From Variovorax sp. CF313 (GTDB lineage: Bacteria > Pseudomonadota > Gammaproteobacteria > Burkholderiales > Burkholderiaceae_C), in NCBI RefSeq assembly GCF_000282635.1, contig NZ_AKIW01000019.1:1-53030 (forward strand): DNA of 53,030 nt. The letters are read 5' to 3'. The translations under genes were made by a program, and so were the position numbers. The notes under the pieces were generated by a model. The model was not told where the DNA came from, ran no database searches, and saw only the letters and a program-made list of their open reading frames with translations. The number at the start of each line of letters is the position of its first letter. Position 1 is the first letter of the stretch. Shown in pieces: positions 24,712 to 38,481 of the stretch.

Positions 24712-26183
24712 GCGCGCGGACCGCCGGGCCGGACGAGGGTTGATACCCGCCGCAGCGGTCCGGTCACACGCCACGAACGGCTGGCGTAGACCTCGCGCAG
24801 CTGTGCCTGGAGCAGGGCGAGTTCGGTGCGCGCCTGCCGGGTCTGCTGCTCGGCTTCGGCCAGCCGTGCGTTGCAATCGGCGTTCGATTGCGACGCCTGC
24901 GCCGCCTGTACGGCCTGCGCGGCGGTCTGCATGGCGAGCTGCGCTGCGGCCTGCATGGCGGCGAGCTCCGTCTGCCGGCGTGCCTCTTCGGCCTGGCGTT
25001 GCAGCTCTGCCTGCAGCGCGTCGATTCGAGCCTGATGCATGCGTTGATGGTCGTTGAAGGATTGCTGGATCCACCCGATGTGCTGCTGCAGGGACGCAAC
25101 AGCCAGATGCGCCGCCGACGGGTTGCCGCGCCGGATCCAGTCCTCCATATAGCGGGCCACCTCATTCGCGCGCTGGCTTGCGGGCACCTCGATCACGGGG
25201 TGCTGCAGGGCCATGCGCTGCGCGCAGCGCTCAAGCGCGCCGAGCGTTGCGTCGAGGCCGCCATGCGCACGCATCCATTCGCCGGCCTTGCCCGCATCCT
25301 CGGCGTCGTATCGATCGAGTTCGGCGCCCACGTTCTCCCGCGTGATCGGCCGGATCAGCAGCGCCCGGCCGAAATTCCAGCGCCGCGCGTGGGCCACGGT
25401 GGCCGCCGTCACCATCTCGCCCATGCCCGAACTCGGATCGAGCACCACCACCGCGTTGCCGGTGCACAGTGCCTCGGTGGCGCAGCGCCCCTTGCCGAAG
25501 ACGATGTCGTAGCGGCCGAGTGCCTCGGCCGGGTCGGGCAGGTGGTTGCCGGTGCCGCTGCCGATCACGTCCAGCGACAGTCCGCGCTGCACGCAGGCGG
25601 CGCGGATTTCCTCGAGCTGCGCGTCGTGCGAGGCGTAGTTGCTGAAGACCAGCGCCGTCCGGGGCCGGGCCGGCAGCCCGCCGCGCCGCGGAAAGCGCGA
25701 AAGATCGATCCCGTTCTGGATCAGCTCGATGCGTTCGCGCGCGATGCCGAACTCGTGCACCAGGCGCTCGGCGCAGTTCTCGTCGACGGCCACATGGCAT
25801 ACGACCTGCGTGAACTGCGCCGGGCGTCCGTGTTCGGCGCTTCGGTCGTGGCATATCGTGAGGACCGGCACGTCGTGGAAATGCAGCAGCGCGCGAACCG
25901 TCTCGTGGTGCGTGTTGCCGATGATCACGTCCGGCCGCGCCGCAATGTCGCTCAGTTCGGTGACGCAGGCAATCGAGGCAAAGCGCAGTTCGTCGGCCAT
26001 GTCCCCGAAGGCCGTTGCAAAGATCGTGACGGCGTGGCCGCGGCGGCGCAGCCACAGCGCCAGGTCGCGGGTGAACATTTCCGCCCCCGTGCGATGCACG
26101 AGATAGCACATCGCCAGCAGGATGTGCAGGGGCCTGCCTGACTGCGGCGCGTCCGCCGCTGGGACGGTCACCGCGGCGTTCAA
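24708..26183 (-). CDS. GT-B-type glycosyltransferase with C-terminal coiled coil
   Basis: A 491-residue protein. The N-terminal part (~15-340) looks like a GT4-style glycosyltransferase: [22 protein letters not shown] at its start (seen as HILLAMCY, then [15 protein letters not shown]), [14 protein letters not shown] in the linker and [20 protein letters not shown] in the donor-binding half. From about 375 to 465 it is a Gln/Ala/Glu-rich coiled coil, ending in [14 protein letters not shown], a motif common at the end of surface-polysaccharide transferases. The start codon is TTG at 26183, overlapping the lipA stop as TTGA; this is the first sugar gene after lipA. Confidence 0.78.
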   Translation of the reverse strand: MNAAVTVPAADAPQSGRPLHILLAMCYLVHRTGAEMFTRDLALWLRRRGHAVTIFATAFGDMADELRFASIACVTELSDIAARPDVIIGNTHHETVRALLHFHDVPVLTICHDRSAEHGRPAQFTQVVCHVAVDENCAERLVHEFGIARERIELIQNGIDLSRFPRRGGLPARPRTALVFSNYASHDAQLEEIRAACVQRGLSLDVIGSGTGNHLPDPAEALGRYDIVFGKGRCATEALCTGNAVVVLDPSSGMGEMVTAATVAHARRWNFGRALLIRPITRENVGAELDRYDAEDAGKAGEWMRAHGGLDATLGALERCAQRMALQHPVIEVPASQRANEVARYMEDWIRRGNPSAAHLAVASLQQHIGWIQQSFNDHQRMHQARIDALQAELQRQAEEARRQTELAAMQAAAQLAMQTAAQAVQAAQASQSNADCNARLAEAEQQTRQARTELALLQAQLREVYASRSWRVTGPLRRVSTLVRPGGPRA

Positions 26184-27181
26184 TCGAGCGAGGGCGCGCC
26201 GGCCAGAACGTGTCCTGCCTGCTGGTCGGCGTGGTAGCTGGAGCGCACCATCGCGCCCACGGCCGCGTGGCTGAAGCCCATCTTGTAGGCCTCTTCCTCG
26301 AACATCTTGAAGGTGTCCGGGTGCACGTAGCGGCGCACCGGCAGGTGCGAGCCCGACGGCGACAGGTACTGGCCGATGGTCAGCATGTCGATGCCGTGCG
26401 CGCGCATGTCGCGCATGACTTGCAGGATCTCCTCGTCGGTCTCGCCGAGGCCCACCATGATGCCGCTCTTGGTCGGCACGTCGGGGTGCAGCGCCTTGAA
26501 CTTCTTCAGCAGGTTCAGGCTGAACTGGTAGTCGCTGCCGGGGCGCGCTTCCTTGTACAGGCGCGGCGCGGTCTCGAGGTTGTGGTTCATCACGTCCGGC
26601 GGCGCGGCCTTGAGGATTTCAAGGGCGCGGTCGTCGCGGCCGCGGAAGTCGGGCACGAGGATCTCGATCTGCGTCGTCGGCGAGAGCTCGCGGATGTTGC
26701 GGATGCAGTCGACGAAGTGCTGGCTGCCGCCGTCGCGCAGGTCGTCGCGGTCGACGCTGGTGATCACCACGTACTTCAGGCGCAGCTTGGCGATGGTCTT
26801 GGCCAGGTTGAGCGGCTCGTCCTTGTCGAGCGGGTCGGGGCGGCCATGGCCCACGTCGCAGAACGGGCAGCGGCGCGTGCACTTGTCGCCCATGATCATG
26901 AAGGTGGCCGTGCCATTGCCGAAGCATTCGCCGATGTTCGGGCACGAGGCCTCTTCGCAGACCGTGTGCAGGTTGCTCTCGCGCAGGATCTGCTTGATCT
27001 CGTAGAAGCGCGTGGTCGGGCTGCCGGCCTTGACGCGGATCCACTCGGGCTTCTTGAGCACCTCGCCCTGCTGCACCACCTTGACGGGGATGCGCGAGAG
27101 CTTGGCCGCGGCCTTCTGCTTGGCCAGCGGGTTGTAGTTTTCGGCGCTTTGGGCGTCGCGGACGACTTCTGTGGTGCTCAT
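26180..27181 (-). CDS. lipA: Lipoyl synthase
   Basis: A 333-residue radical-SAM enzyme that inserts two sulfurs into the octanoyl group on lipoyl domains of 2-oxoacid dehydrogenases and the glycine cleavage system. The auxiliary cluster cysteines are in [12 protein letters not shown], the radical-SAM cluster cysteines in [11 protein letters not shown], and the C-terminal serine motif is in MVRSSYHAD, all conserved. It lies 7 bases after lipB, with which it forms the standard lipoylation pair. Its stop overlaps the start of a glycosyltransferase gene, tying it to the glycan genes downstream. Confidence 0.97.
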   Translation of the reverse strand: MSTTEVVRDAQSAENYNPLAKQKAAAKLSRIPVKVVQQGEVLKKPEWIRVKAGSPTTRFYEIKQILRESNLHTVCEEASCPNIGECFGNGTATFMIMGDKCTRRCPFCDVGHGRPDPLDKDEPLNLAKTIAKLRLKYVVITSVDRDDLRDGGSQHFVDCIRNIRELSPTTQIEILVPDFRGRDDRALEILKAAPPDVMNHNLETAPRLYKEARPGSDYQFSLNLLKKFKALHPDVPTKSGIMVGLGETDEEILQVMRDMRAHGIDMLTIGQYLSPSGSHLPVRRYVHPDTFKMFEEEAYKMGFSHAAVGAMVRSSYHADQQAGHVLAGAPSLD

Positions 27182-27188
27182 TGGTGTG

Positions 27189-27917
27189 TCAAGGCGCGAG
27201 GAAGGCGCCGAGCTTCTGGCTCAGCACCGTGGCGGCTTCTTCCCATGTGGTTTGGATGCCGATTGTAGAAAGGTCGACCGTCTGCAGCCCCGCATACCCG
27301 CATGGGTTGATGCGGGAGAAGGGTTCGAGGTCCATCTCGACATTGAGCGCCACGCCGTGGTAGGTGGCGTGGCGGCTCACCTTGATGCCCAGCGCAGCGA
27401 TCTTGCCGAGACCGCGAAACGGGTCGCCCGCGGGCAGCGGGCCGGTCAGCGCCGAACCGGTTGAAGGCGATGCTTTCAGCATCGCGTGCGAGAACGGGTC
27501 GTCCAGCCGCACGTAGATGCCCGGCGCGCTCGCCACGCGGTGGCCGGTGACGCCGAAGTGAGCCAGCGTGCGCAGCACCGATTCCTCGATGCGATAGACG
27601 TATTCCTTGACGAAGTAGCCCGCGCGGCGCAGGTCGATCAGCGGGTAGGCCACCACCTGGCCGGGGCCGTGGAACGTGACCTGGCCGCCGCGGTCGGTCT
27701 GCACGACGGGAATGGCGCCGGGGTTCAGGATGTGGTCCTGCTTGCCCGCAATGCCTTGCGTGAAGACCGGGGCGTGTTCGCAAACCCATAGCGCATCGGG
27801 CGTGTCCGCTGTGCGCTCCTGCGTGAACTGCTTCATTGCCGCGAAGGTGTCGGCGTAATCGACGCGGCCCAGCGGGCGCAGCTCGATGGCGGGGACGATG
27901 GCGGCGGTGCCTGTCAT
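27189..27917 (-). CDS. lipB: Lipoyl(octanoyl) transferase
   Basis: A 242-residue enzyme that moves octanoyl from acyl carrier protein to the lipoyl domain lysine, the step before lipA. It has [19 protein letters not shown], the catalytic Lys in [16 protein letters not shown] and the active-site Cys in [15 protein letters not shown]. Compared with the E. coli protein there is an insertion of roughly 28 residues (about residues 138-166, Pro/Ser/Gly-rich) between GIYVRLDDP and [10 protein letters not shown]. It lies between the ybeD-like gene (31 bases upstream) and lipA. Confidence 0.95.
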   Translation of the reverse strand: MTGTAAIVPAIELRPLGRVDYADTFAAMKQFTQERTADTPDALWVCEHAPVFTQGIAGKQDHILNPGAIPVVQTDRGGQVTFHGPGQVVAYPLIDLRRAGYFVKEYVYRIEESVLRTLAHFGVTGHRVASAPGIYVRLDDPFSHAMLKASPSTGSALTGPLPAGDPFRGLGKIAALGIKVSRHATYHGVALNVEMDLEPFSRINPCGYAGLQTVDLSTIGIQTTWEEAATVLSQKLGAFLAP

Positions 27918-27948
27918 GGCGTGGTTCGCCGTGCGGACGGCACGGGGG

Positions 27949-28257
27949 TCAAAGCACGACCTTGACCATCGGATGCGCCGACAGCGCGCGGTAGATGTCG
28001 TCGAGCTGCTCGCGGCTGGTGGCCGTGACGGTGATGGTCACGCCGAGGTAGTTGCCGGCCTTGCTGTCGCGCAGCTCGACGGTGGTGGCGTCGAAGGCGG
28101 GATCGAAGCGCTCGGCGATCTGGGTGACGGCGTGCACGAAGCCGTCGACCTTGGCGCCCATCACCTTGATCGGAAACTGCGAGGGGTACTCGATCAGCGA
28201 TTCCTTGCGCGGATCGGGGATCGCGGTGGTGTCGGTGGTGGTCGTGTTGTCGGTCAT
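27949..28257 (-). CDS. ybeD: YbeD-like DUF493 protein
   Basis: A 102-residue protein with a Thr-rich N-terminus ([10 protein letters not shown]) and the family core [14 protein letters not shown] followed by [20 protein letters not shown] and a final [15 protein letters not shown]493 proteins have an ACT-like fold and sit next to lipB in many Proteobacteria; a regulatory or lipoylation-linked role is suspected but not established. Its start overlaps the stop of the aminotransferase gene (ATGA, 28254-28257). The symbol follows the E. coli homologue by position and family. Confidence 0.88.
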   Translation of the reverse strand: MTDNTTTTDTTAIPDPRKESLIEYPSQFPIKVMGAKVDGFVHAVTQIAERFDPAFDATTVELRDSKAGNYLGVTITVTATSREQLDDIYRALSAHPMVKVVL

Positions 28258-29147
28258 GCCGGGGCTCCGTGTTTCTGTGCGTTGTGTTGCTTGGCCTGCT
28301 GGTAGGCCGCATACAAGCTCTGGTAGATGGGGCCGGGGCGGCCATTGCCAATAGCCTGCCCGTCGAGGCTGACGACGGGCAGCAGCTCCTTGCTGGCCGA
28401 GGAGATCAGCAGCTCGTCGGCGGCGAACACCTCGTCGCGCGAGATGGGGCGCAGCGCGAACGCAATGCCCTGCGCCTTGCACAGGCGCTCGAGCAGCCCG
28501 TAGCGGATGCCGGTCAGCACGAGGTTGTTCTTCGGCGGGCCCGCCAGCGTGCCGTCCTTCACGATCCACACGTTGCTCGACGAGGCCTCGCTGAGCCATT
28601 CGTCGCGGAACATGATGGTCTCGGTCGCGCCGGCTTCCACGCTGATCTGGCGCGCAAGCACGGCGCCCAGCAGGCTGGTGCTCTTGATGTGCGCCTTCTG
28701 CCAGCGGAAGTCGGCCGCGGTGACGCAGGCCACGCCCTTGGCGCGGATGGCATCGGAGATGGGCGGCAGCGGGTTCACCATCACGAACACCGTCGGGCGG
28801 ATGCCGCGCACCATCGCGTGGTCGCGCGGGGCCACGCCGCGCGTCACCTGAAAGTAAACGGACTGGGGCGCGTTGCCGCCGGGCTCGACCAGCCGCATCA
28901 CGATCTCGCGCCACTGCGCGAGCGACAGCGGGTTCTCGATCTGCAGTTCGGCGAGCGAGCGGTCGAGGCGGGCCATGTGCTCCTCGAAGCAGAAGGGCTG
29001 GCCGAAGTAGACGGGGACGTATTCGTAGATGCCGTCGCCGAAAATGAAGCCTCGGTCGAGGACGCTGATCTTCGCGTCGCGCAGGGCGGGGTATTCGCCA
29101 TCGAGGTAACAAAGCGTGGCGGGCAGGGCATCGGTGATAGGGTGCAT
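28254..29147 (-). CDS. Fold-type IV aminotransferase (D-amino acid aminotransferase-like)
   Basis: A 297-residue PLP enzyme of the branched-chain/D-amino acid aminotransferase group. It has SVLDRGFIFGDGIYEYVPVY (split as SVLDRGFIFGDG and IYEYVPVY), the catalytic Lys in RWQKAHIKSTSLLGAVLARQ and the cofactor-binding ASSSNVWIV. GDGIYEYVPVY and the lysine region are typical of D-alanine aminotransferases, which transfer the amino group between D-alanine or other D-amino acids and 2-oxoglutarate. I chose the ATG at 29147 because the longer form at 29201 runs into the promoter region. It is first in the string ending in the sugar genes. Confidence 0.88.
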   Translation of the reverse strand: MHPITDALPATLCYLDGEYPALRDAKISVLDRGFIFGDGIYEYVPVYFGQPFCFEEHMARLDRSLAELQIENPLSLAQWREIVMRLVEPGGNAPQSVYFQVTRGVAPRDHAMVRGIRPTVFVMVNPLPPISDAIRAKGVACVTAADFRWQKAHIKSTSLLGAVLARQISVEAGATETIMFRDEWLSEASSSNVWIVKDGTLAGPPKNNLVLTGIRYGLLERLCKAQGIAFALRPISRDEVFAADELLISSASKELLPVVSLDGQAIGNGRPGPIYQSLYAAYQQAKQHNAQKHGAPA

Positions 29148-29230
29148 GCCGGAATTATGGTTGCGTGCGCCGCGTCGGGTTCGCGTCAGGGAATGCGGCA
29201 TCGATTTGCATGCGCGGCAGCACGGGTGGC

Positions 29231-29257
29231 GGGACAGGCTGGGTTTTTACTTATAAT
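29231..29257 (+). promoter_or_regulatory. Candidate sigma70 promoter for the ATP synthase operon
   Basis: TATAAT at 29252-29257 is a consensus -10 box in an AT-rich patch; GGGACA at 29231-29236 is a weak -35 with a 15-base spacer. The predicted transcript would begin near 29264, about 40 bases before atpI. The region lies between divergent aminotransferase and atpI genes. Confidence 0.6.
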
Positions 29258-29304
29258 CAATGGCTTTGTAGAAATTCTGGGTCGTCATCCGGGCTTCATT
29301 CGAA

Positions 29305-29790
29305 ATGAAAAAAATCGCCCGTCAAGACTCGGAGGTCGCTGAAGACCTCGACGCAGAATTCAAGCCGTTGACCGCCGATGAGGCGCGTGAACTGCGGGCA
29401 AAGAACCCTTCGGTCTCCCCATGGCGGGTGGTCGCGGGGCAGTTGGTTGTCGGTCTGGTGGTGGCTCTGGCCGCCTGGGGACTGACGGGGAGGCAAAATC
29501 TGGGTTGGTCCGCCGCTTATGGCGCGATCGCGGTGGTCATTCCGGCGGCGGTGTTCGCACGCGGGTTGACCGGCAGGTTCTCTTCCCTGAATCCAGGCAC
29601 TGCGGTGTTCGGATTCTTCCTCTGGGAAATGGTCAAGATGGCCTTGTCCGTGGCGATGCTGATCGCCGCGCCGAGGCTGATAACGGCGCTGAGCTGGCCA
29701 GCAATGCTGATCGGCCTGGTGGTGACAATGAAGGCGGCCTGGTTGGCGGTGATGTTCTCGCCCCGGCGCCGGCAACAACGAGACGAGTAA
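29305..29790 (+). CDS. atpI: ATP synthase accessory protein I
   Basis: A 161-residue inner-membrane protein with a charged N-terminal tail (1-38) and four spans (~40-60, 70-86, 100-122 and 130-150). AtpI helps assembly of the c-ring in the FoF1 ATP synthase and may conduct Mg2+. Its place as first gene before atpB, with a 4-base gap, gives the identification more than the sequence, which is poorly conserved in the family. The proteins encoded by the following nine genes in the same direction form the complex itself, except the inserted lipoprotein. Confidence 0.85.
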   Translation: MKKIARQDSEVAEDLDAEFKPLTADEARELRAKNPSVSPWRVVAGQLVVGLVVALAAWGLTGRQNLGWSAAYGAIAVVIPAAVFARGLTGRFSSLNPGTAVFGFFLWEMVKMALSVAMLIAAPRLITALSWPAMLIGLVVTMKAAWLAVMFSPRRRQQRDE

Positions 29791-29794
29791 CGGA

Positions 29795-30989
<1,195 letters not shown>

Positions 30990-31070
30990 GTCTTTCTCGT
31001 CGGACCTGCGTCGTCGTTCCCTAGTCCCCTAGCGAATGGCTTCGATTCAATCCCAAAGAGAGGGTGAAAA

Positions 31071-31541
31071 GTGAGCATTACCGGTACCCTGATCGTTCAG
31101 ATGATCGTGTTCCTGATCCTGGTCGGGTTCACGATGAAGTTCGTGTGGCCGCCGATCGCGAAAGCGCTGGACGACCGCGCTGCGAAGATCGCCGAAGGCC
31201 TCGCTGCCGCCGACAAGGCCAAGTCCGAGCTGTCCGCCGCCAACAAGCGCGTGGAAGCCGAACTGGGCCAGGCGCGCAACGAGTCCGCACAGCGTCTTGC
31301 CGACGCCGAACGTCGCGCCCAGGCCATCGTTGAAGAGGCCAAGGCCCGCGCGACCGAGGAAGGCAACAAGATCGTTGCAGCCGCACGCGTCGAAGCCGAC
31401 CAGCAGGCACTGAAGGCCCGTGAAGCCCTGCGCGAGCAGGTTGCTGCACTGGCCGTCAAGGGCGCAGAGCAGATTCTGCGCAAGGAAGTGAATGCGGGCG
31501 TTCACGCCGATTTGCTCGCCCGCCTGCAGACCGAACTCTGA
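31071..31541 (+). CDS. atpF: ATP synthase Fo subunit b
   Basis: A 156-residue stator subunit with one N-terminal membrane helix (~3-25, [18 protein letters not shown]) followed by a long charged coiled coil (~30-150) that connects to subunit delta. It starts with GTG at 31071, 81 bases after atpE. The length equals the usual bacterial b subunit. Confidence 0.95.
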   Translation: MSITGTLIVQMIVFLILVGFTMKFVWPPIAKALDDRAAKIAEGLAAADKAKSELSAANKRVEAELGQARNESAQRLADAERRAQAIVEEAKARATEEGNKIVAAARVEADQQALKAREALREQVAALAVKGAEQILRKEVNAGVHADLLARLQTEL

Positions 31542-31549
31542 TAGAAGCC

Positions 31550-32080
31550 ATGGCTGAACTCGCCACCATTGCACGCCCCTACGCCGAGGCGCTTTTCAAG
31601 GCGTCGTCGTCCGACGTCGCCGGAACCAGCGTCTGGCTCGAAAAGCTTGCCGCCATCGGAGCCAATCCGGAGCTCCAGCAACTCGCCGACAACCCCAAGG
31701 TTACGGCCGAGCAGGTTCTCGGCGTGGTCGCCGGTGCATTCGCTGCGCCGTTGCCCGCAATGGCCCAGAACTTCCTGGCTGCGCTCCTCGAGAACGGGCG
31801 TTTCTCGGTGCTGCCGGAAATTGCGAAGCAGTTCCGGACACTGTCCAACGCGAAGAGCGGCTCGTCCGACGCCGTGGTCTACAGCGCTTTCCCGATCGAA
31901 GTCTCGGCTCTGGCCAGTGTGGCGGCCGCGCTCGAAAAGCGCTTCGGTCGCAAGCTGCAGGTCACGGTCCAGCAGGAGCCGGAACTGATCGGTGGCATTC
32001 GTGTGGTGGTCGGCGACGAGGTGCTCGACACCTCCGTCAAAGCGCGCCTTGAACAAATGAAAGTTGCGCTGGCGGCCTGA
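31550..32080 (+). CDS. atpH: ATP synthase F1 subunit delta
   Basis: A 176-residue subunit linking the b stalk to the top of the alpha/beta hexamer. It has the N-terminal helical domain ([14 protein letters not shown]) and the C-terminal conserved segment [24 protein letters not shown] (split in the family as GGIRV and VLDTSV). It follows atpF by 8 bases. Confidence 0.95.
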   Translation: MAELATIARPYAEALFKASSSDVAGTSVWLEKLAAIGANPELQQLADNPKVTAEQVLGVVAGAFAAPLPAMAQNFLAALLENGRFSVLPEIAKQFRTLSNAKSGSSDAVVYSAFPIEVSALASVAAALEKRFGRKLQVTVQQEPELIGGIRVVVGDEVLDTSVKARLEQMKVALAA

Positions 32081-32119
32081 CCGGTCTCCATCGCCTTACA
32101 AAGAAAGAAGGAAAGAGTC

Positions 32120-33733
<1,614 letters not shown>

Positions 33734-33766
33734 TCGACGCCTTGATCGACGCAAGAAGGAGCTCTC

Positions 33767-34642
33767 ATGGCAGCTGGTAAGGAAATCCGCGGCAAGATCA
33801 AATCGGTGGAAAACACCAAGAAGATCACCAAGGCCATGGAAATGGTCTCGGTTTCCAAGATGCGCAAGGCGCAGGAACGCATGCGCGCCGCTCGCCCCTA
33901 CAGCGAAAAGATCCGCAACATCGCGGCCAATCTCGGCAAGGCGAACCCGGAGTACACCCACGCGTTCATGAAGACGACCGAGGCCAAGGGCGTCGGTTTC
34001 ATCATCGTGACCAGCGACAAGGGCCTGTGCGGCGGCTTGAACACCAACCTGCTGCGTGCCGTGACGGCCAAGCTGCGCGAAGCGCAGGCAGCGGGCAACG
34101 TGGTCGAGTCGGTTGCCATCGGCAGCAAGGGTCTGGGTTTCCTGAACCGCATCGGCGCTCGCGTGGTGGCGCATGTGACGCACCTGGGCGACACGCCGCA
34201 TCTCGACAAGCTCATCGGGCCGGTCAAGACGCTGCTCGACGCCTATGCCGAAGGCAAGCTGTCGGCTGTGTACCTGTGCTACACGAAGTTCATCAACACC
34301 ATCAAGCAAGAGCCGATGGTGGAGCAACTGCTGCCGCTGAAGGCCGAGACGCTGCAGGTCGAGTCGGGTCATCATTCGTGGGACTACATCTACGAACCCG
34401 ACGCGCAAAGTGTGATCGACGAGCTGCTGGTGCGCTACGTGGAATCGCTGGTGTACCAGGCCGTGGCTGAAAACATGGCGTCCGAGCATTCGGCGCGCAT
34501 GGTGGCCATGAAGGCTGCGACCGACAACGCGGGCAACGTGATCAGCGAACTGAAGCTGGTCTACAACAAGACCCGCCAGGCCGGCATCACCAAGGAGCTG
34601 TCCGAGATCGTGTCCGGCGCGGCTGCGGCCGCAGGCGTTTGA
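33767..34642 (+). CDS. atpG: ATP synthase F1 subunit gamma
   Basis: A 291-residue central shaft. N-terminal helix [20 protein letters not shown], the LCGGLNTNL core motif after SDKGLCGG, and the C-terminal helix with [17 protein letters not shown] and [17 protein letters not shown] are intact. It follows atpA by 33 bases. Unusually, the next gene is not atpD but a lipoprotein gene 89 bases downstream. Confidence 0.97.
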   Translation: MAAGKEIRGKIKSVENTKKITKAMEMVSVSKMRKAQERMRAARPYSEKIRNIAANLGKANPEYTHAFMKTTEAKGVGFIIVTSDKGLCGGLNTNLLRAVTAKLREAQAAGNVVESVAIGSKGLGFLNRIGARVVAHVTHLGDTPHLDKLIGPVKTLLDAYAEGKLSAVYLCYTKFINTIKQEPMVEQLLPLKAETLQVESGHHSWDYIYEPDAQSVIDELLVRYVESLVYQAVAENMASEHSARMVAMKAATDNAGNVISELKLVYNKTRQAGITKELSEIVSGAAAAAGV

Positions 34643-34731
34643 TCGAGGCAATGCAACAGGCCGCGTTGCTGATCGGATGCGCTCTGCGCGTTCGCTAACC
34701 CAAGGCCTATTTTTAGGGGACTCTGCGCAAA

Positions 34732-35118
34732 ATGAAGAAGATTCTTGCCCTGGTGGCGGTTGCCGCCGCCCTGACTGCCTGCTCCAAGAAGGAAGAGGCG
34801 CCTGCTCCTGCACCGGCTCCCGCCGCCGCACCCGCAGCGCCCGCTCCGGCCCCAGCTCCCGCAGCAGCGCCGGCCGCTCCCGCCGCAGCGGCCCCGACTG
34901 CATCGGCCGACCTGCCGCAGGAGTGCAACGACTACCTCGCCAAGGTGCAGGCGTGCGTTTCTTCGCAAAGCGGTGCTGCCGCCGACGCGATGAAGGCCAA
35001 CCTCGACCAGACGAAGGCCACCTGGGCTTCGATGGGCGCGGACAAGGCTGCACTGGGCCAGGCCTGCAAGGCAGCTTCGGACGCCTTCGCTGCGCAAGCA
35101 ACGGCCATGAAATGCTGA
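34732..35118 (+). CDS. Cysteine-containing lipoprotein inserted in the atp operon, function unknown
   Basis: A 128-residue lipoprotein: signal peptide with lipobox LTAC (Cys17) and Ser at +2, which favours outer-membrane sorting; an acidic/basic spacer SKKEEA; an Ala/Pro linker (~23-57, PAPAP/PAAAP units); and a C-terminal domain of about 70 residues with four cysteines spaced CX9C and CX15C, separated by 36 residues. That layout suggests a helical hairpin closed by two disulfides in the periplasm. It may relate to small DUF5339-type proteins, but I am not sure. AGGGGA lies before the ATG. It sits between atpG and atpD in the same direction, 89 and 134 bases from them. Confidence 0.85.
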   Translation: MKKILALVAVAAALTACSKKEEAPAPAPAPAAAPAAPAPAPAPAAAPAAPAAAAPTASADLPQECNDYLAKVQACVSSQSGAAADAMKANLDQTKATWASMGADKAALGQACKAASDAFAAQATAMKC

Positions 35119-35126
35119 TGAGCTGA

Positions 35127-36653
<1,527 letters not shown>

Positions 36654-36665
36654 GAAGGAATCACC

Positions 36666-37085
36666 ATGGCAGGCACCATTCATGTGGACGTGGTCAGCGC
36701 GGAAGAGTCGATCTTCTCGGGCGAAGCCAAGTTCGTCGCGCTGCCCGGTGAAGCCGGTGAGCTCGGCATCTACCCGCGCCACACCCCGCTGATCACGCGC
36801 ATCCGCCCCGGCGCCGTGCGCATCGAAACGGCCGACGGCGGCGAAGAGTTCGTCTTCGTGGCCGGCGGCATTCTCGAGGTGCAGCCCAATGCCGTCACCG
36901 TGCTGTCCGACACCGCGATCCGCGGCAAGGACCTCGACGACGAAAAGGCCAATGTGGCCAAGGCCGCAGCCGAGGAAGCACTGAAGAATGCGAAGAGCGA
37001 CATCGACATCGCGATGGCGCAATCGGAGCTGGCCGTGATGGCCGCCCAGATCGCTGCGCTGCGCAAGTACCGCCAGAAAAAGTAA
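36666..37085 (+). CDS. atpC: ATP synthase F1 subunit epsilon
   Basis: A 139-residue subunit with the N-terminal beta-sandwich ([36 protein letters not shown]) and the C-terminal helical hairpin (~88-139) that can inhibit ATP hydrolysis. It follows atpD by 12 bases and is the last gene of the operon; a strong terminator lies 28 bases downstream. Confidence 0.96.
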   Translation: MAGTIHVDVVSAEESIFSGEAKFVALPGEAGELGIYPRHTPLITRIRPGAVRIETADGGEEFVFVAGGILEVQPNAVTVLSDTAIRGKDLDDEKANVAKAAAEEALKNAKSDIDIAMAQSELAVMAAQIAALRKYRQKK

Positions 37086-37113
37086 TCGGCCTTCCCGATT
37101 GCTCGGTCAAGGA

Positions 37114-37135
37114 GCCGCCCTCGGGGCGGCTTTTT
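37114..37135 (+). terminator. Rho-independent terminator of the atp operon
   Basis: GCCGCCC (37114-37120), loop TCG, GGGCGGC (37124-37130), then TTTTT: a textbook intrinsic terminator 28 bases after atpC. Confidence 0.93.
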
Positions 37136-37173
37136 GCTTTTGAAGCTCGCATCGCTCCGTCTCGCTTCGATCT

Positions 37174-37190
37174 GAATTTGGTCAAAGTTC
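37174..37190. promoter_or_regulatory. Imperfect palindrome, candidate ROK-regulator operator
   Basis: The 17-base sequence GAATTTGGTCAAAGTTC matches its own reverse complement at 12 positions (an odd-length centre cannot match) and lies just upstream of the -35 box at 37195. This is where a ROK-type repressor would be expected to bind its own promoter; binding is inference. Confidence 0.4.
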
Positions 37191-37194
37191 AGCC

Positions 37195-37223
37195 TTGTCC
37201 GGCTAAAGGCCTCCGCCTAGTAT
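37195..37223 (+). promoter_or_regulatory. Candidate sigma70 promoter of the ROK/sugar-transport operon
   Basis: TTGTCC at 37195-37200 and TAGTAT at 37218-37223 are separated by exactly 17 bases, giving a leader of about 50 bases before the GTG start at 37279. Confidence 0.6.
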
Positions 37224-37278
37224 TCGCCTTCGCCCCAACCAGGGCGCGGCGAAGACAAGAACACCGGAGACAAGACGC

Positions 37279-38481
37279 GTGGCACGTTGGAGTGGCATCA
37301 CTGCGGACGAGATGCGGCTGCTGGAAACGACCTTCTGGTCGGCCGGCGGTTCGCGCCATGCCATGGCCGAACAGCTCGGTTTTTCCAAGAGCAAGGCCAA
37401 CGGGCTGATCGCCGGCCTCGTCGACCAGGGCCTGCTTGCCGAAGCCGGCCTGCAGCGCTCCTCGGGCGGGCGCCGCGCCGAGAATCTCCAGCTGAATGCC
37501 GGGCTCGGCGTGCTCGTCGGCATCGACATCGGCGCCACCAGTCTCGATGTGGCCGTGCTGCGGCCCGACCTCACTGTGCTCGCGCAGCACGACGAACCAG
37601 CCGACGTGCGCGAAGGCCCGGCCGTGGTGCTGGCGCGCGTGCGCACGCTCATGCGCGAACTGCTGGCCCGCTGCAATGTGGGCGCCAGGGACGTGCTCGG
37701 CATCGGCATTGGCGTGCCCGGCCCCGTGAACTTCGAGATCGGACAGCTCGTGAACCCGCCACTGATGCCGGCGTGGGACAGCTTCTCGATCCGCGACTAC
37801 CTGCGCGAGGACTACGCGGCGCCTGTCTTCGTCGACAACGACGTGAACCTGATGGCGCTTGGCGAACTCTGGCGCCTCAAGCGTTCGCTGAGCAACTTCC
37901 TCGTCATCAAGATCGGCACCGGCATCGGCTGCGGCATCGTCTGCCACGGCGAGGTGTACCGCGGCGCCGCCGGTTCGGCCGGGGACGTGGGCCACATCTG
38001 CGTCGACCAGGAAGGCCCGCGCTGCCACTGCGGCAATCTCGGCTGCGTCGAGGCCATGGCCGCCGGTCCCGCGATCACGCGCATGGCGATGCAGGCGGCC
38101 GAAGCCGGCGAAAGCGCGGCGCTCGCCGAGTGCCTGCGCGTGCACGGCCGTATCGACGCGATCGATGTGGGCCAGGCCAGCCGCGGCGGCGATACGGCGG
38201 CCAACGCCATCATCCAGCGCGCAGGCAGCCTGATCGGGCAGATGCTTGCGTCGGTCGTCAACTTCTTCAACCCGTCGCACGTGTTCATCGGCGGCGGCAT
38301 CACGCGCATCGGCCCGCTGTTCCTCGCGGCCGTGCGGCAGAGCGTGTACCAGCGCTCGCTGGCACTCTCCACGCGGCATCTCGAGATCCAGTACGCGCCG
38401 CTCGGCACGCAGGGCGGCCTCGTCGGCGCGGGTGTGCTCGCGATGCACGAGACGCTGAAGGTCCGAGGAGTGGCGCCATGA
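37279..38481 (+). CDS. ROK-family transcriptional regulator (XylR/NagC-like)
   Basis: A 400-residue regulator. The N-terminal winged helix (~10-65) includes HAMAEQLGFSKSKANGLIAGL. The ROK domain (~78-390) has the phosphate-binding IDIGATSLDVAV, VPGPVNFE, the catalytic-type VFVDNDVNL segment and the zinc motif with CHCGNLGCVEA. It starts with GTG, GGAG 9 bases upstream. ROK proteins of this build sense a sugar and control transport genes; the adjacent ABC importer, overlapping by ATGA, is the evident target. The sugar is not identifiable. A role as kinase is unlikely because of the DNA-binding domain. Confidence 0.9.
   Translation: MARWSGITADEMRLLETTFWSAGGSRHAMAEQLGFSKSKANGLIAGLVDQGLLAEAGLQRSSGGRRAENLQLNAGLGVLVGIDIGATSLDVAVLRPDLTVLAQHDEPADVREGPAVVLARVRTLMRELLARCNVGARDVLGIGIGVPGPVNFEIGQLVNPPLMPAWDSFSIRDYLREDYAAPVFVDNDVNLMALGELWRLKRSLSNFLVIKIGTGIGCGIVCHGEVYRGAAGSAGDVGHICVDQEGPRCHCGNLGCVEAMAAGPAITRMAMQAAEAGESAALAECLRVHGRIDAIDVGQASRGGDTAANAIIQRAGSLIGQMLASVVNFFNPSHVFIGGGITRIGPLFLAAVRQSVYQRSLALSTRHLEIQYAPLGTQGGLVGAGVLAMHETLKVRGVAP

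Noticed and set aside
28269..29342. A 357-codon plus-strand open frame across the aminotransferase and the atp promoter
   Set aside because: It is antisense to a conserved PLP enzyme, and its end overlaps atpI in another frame.
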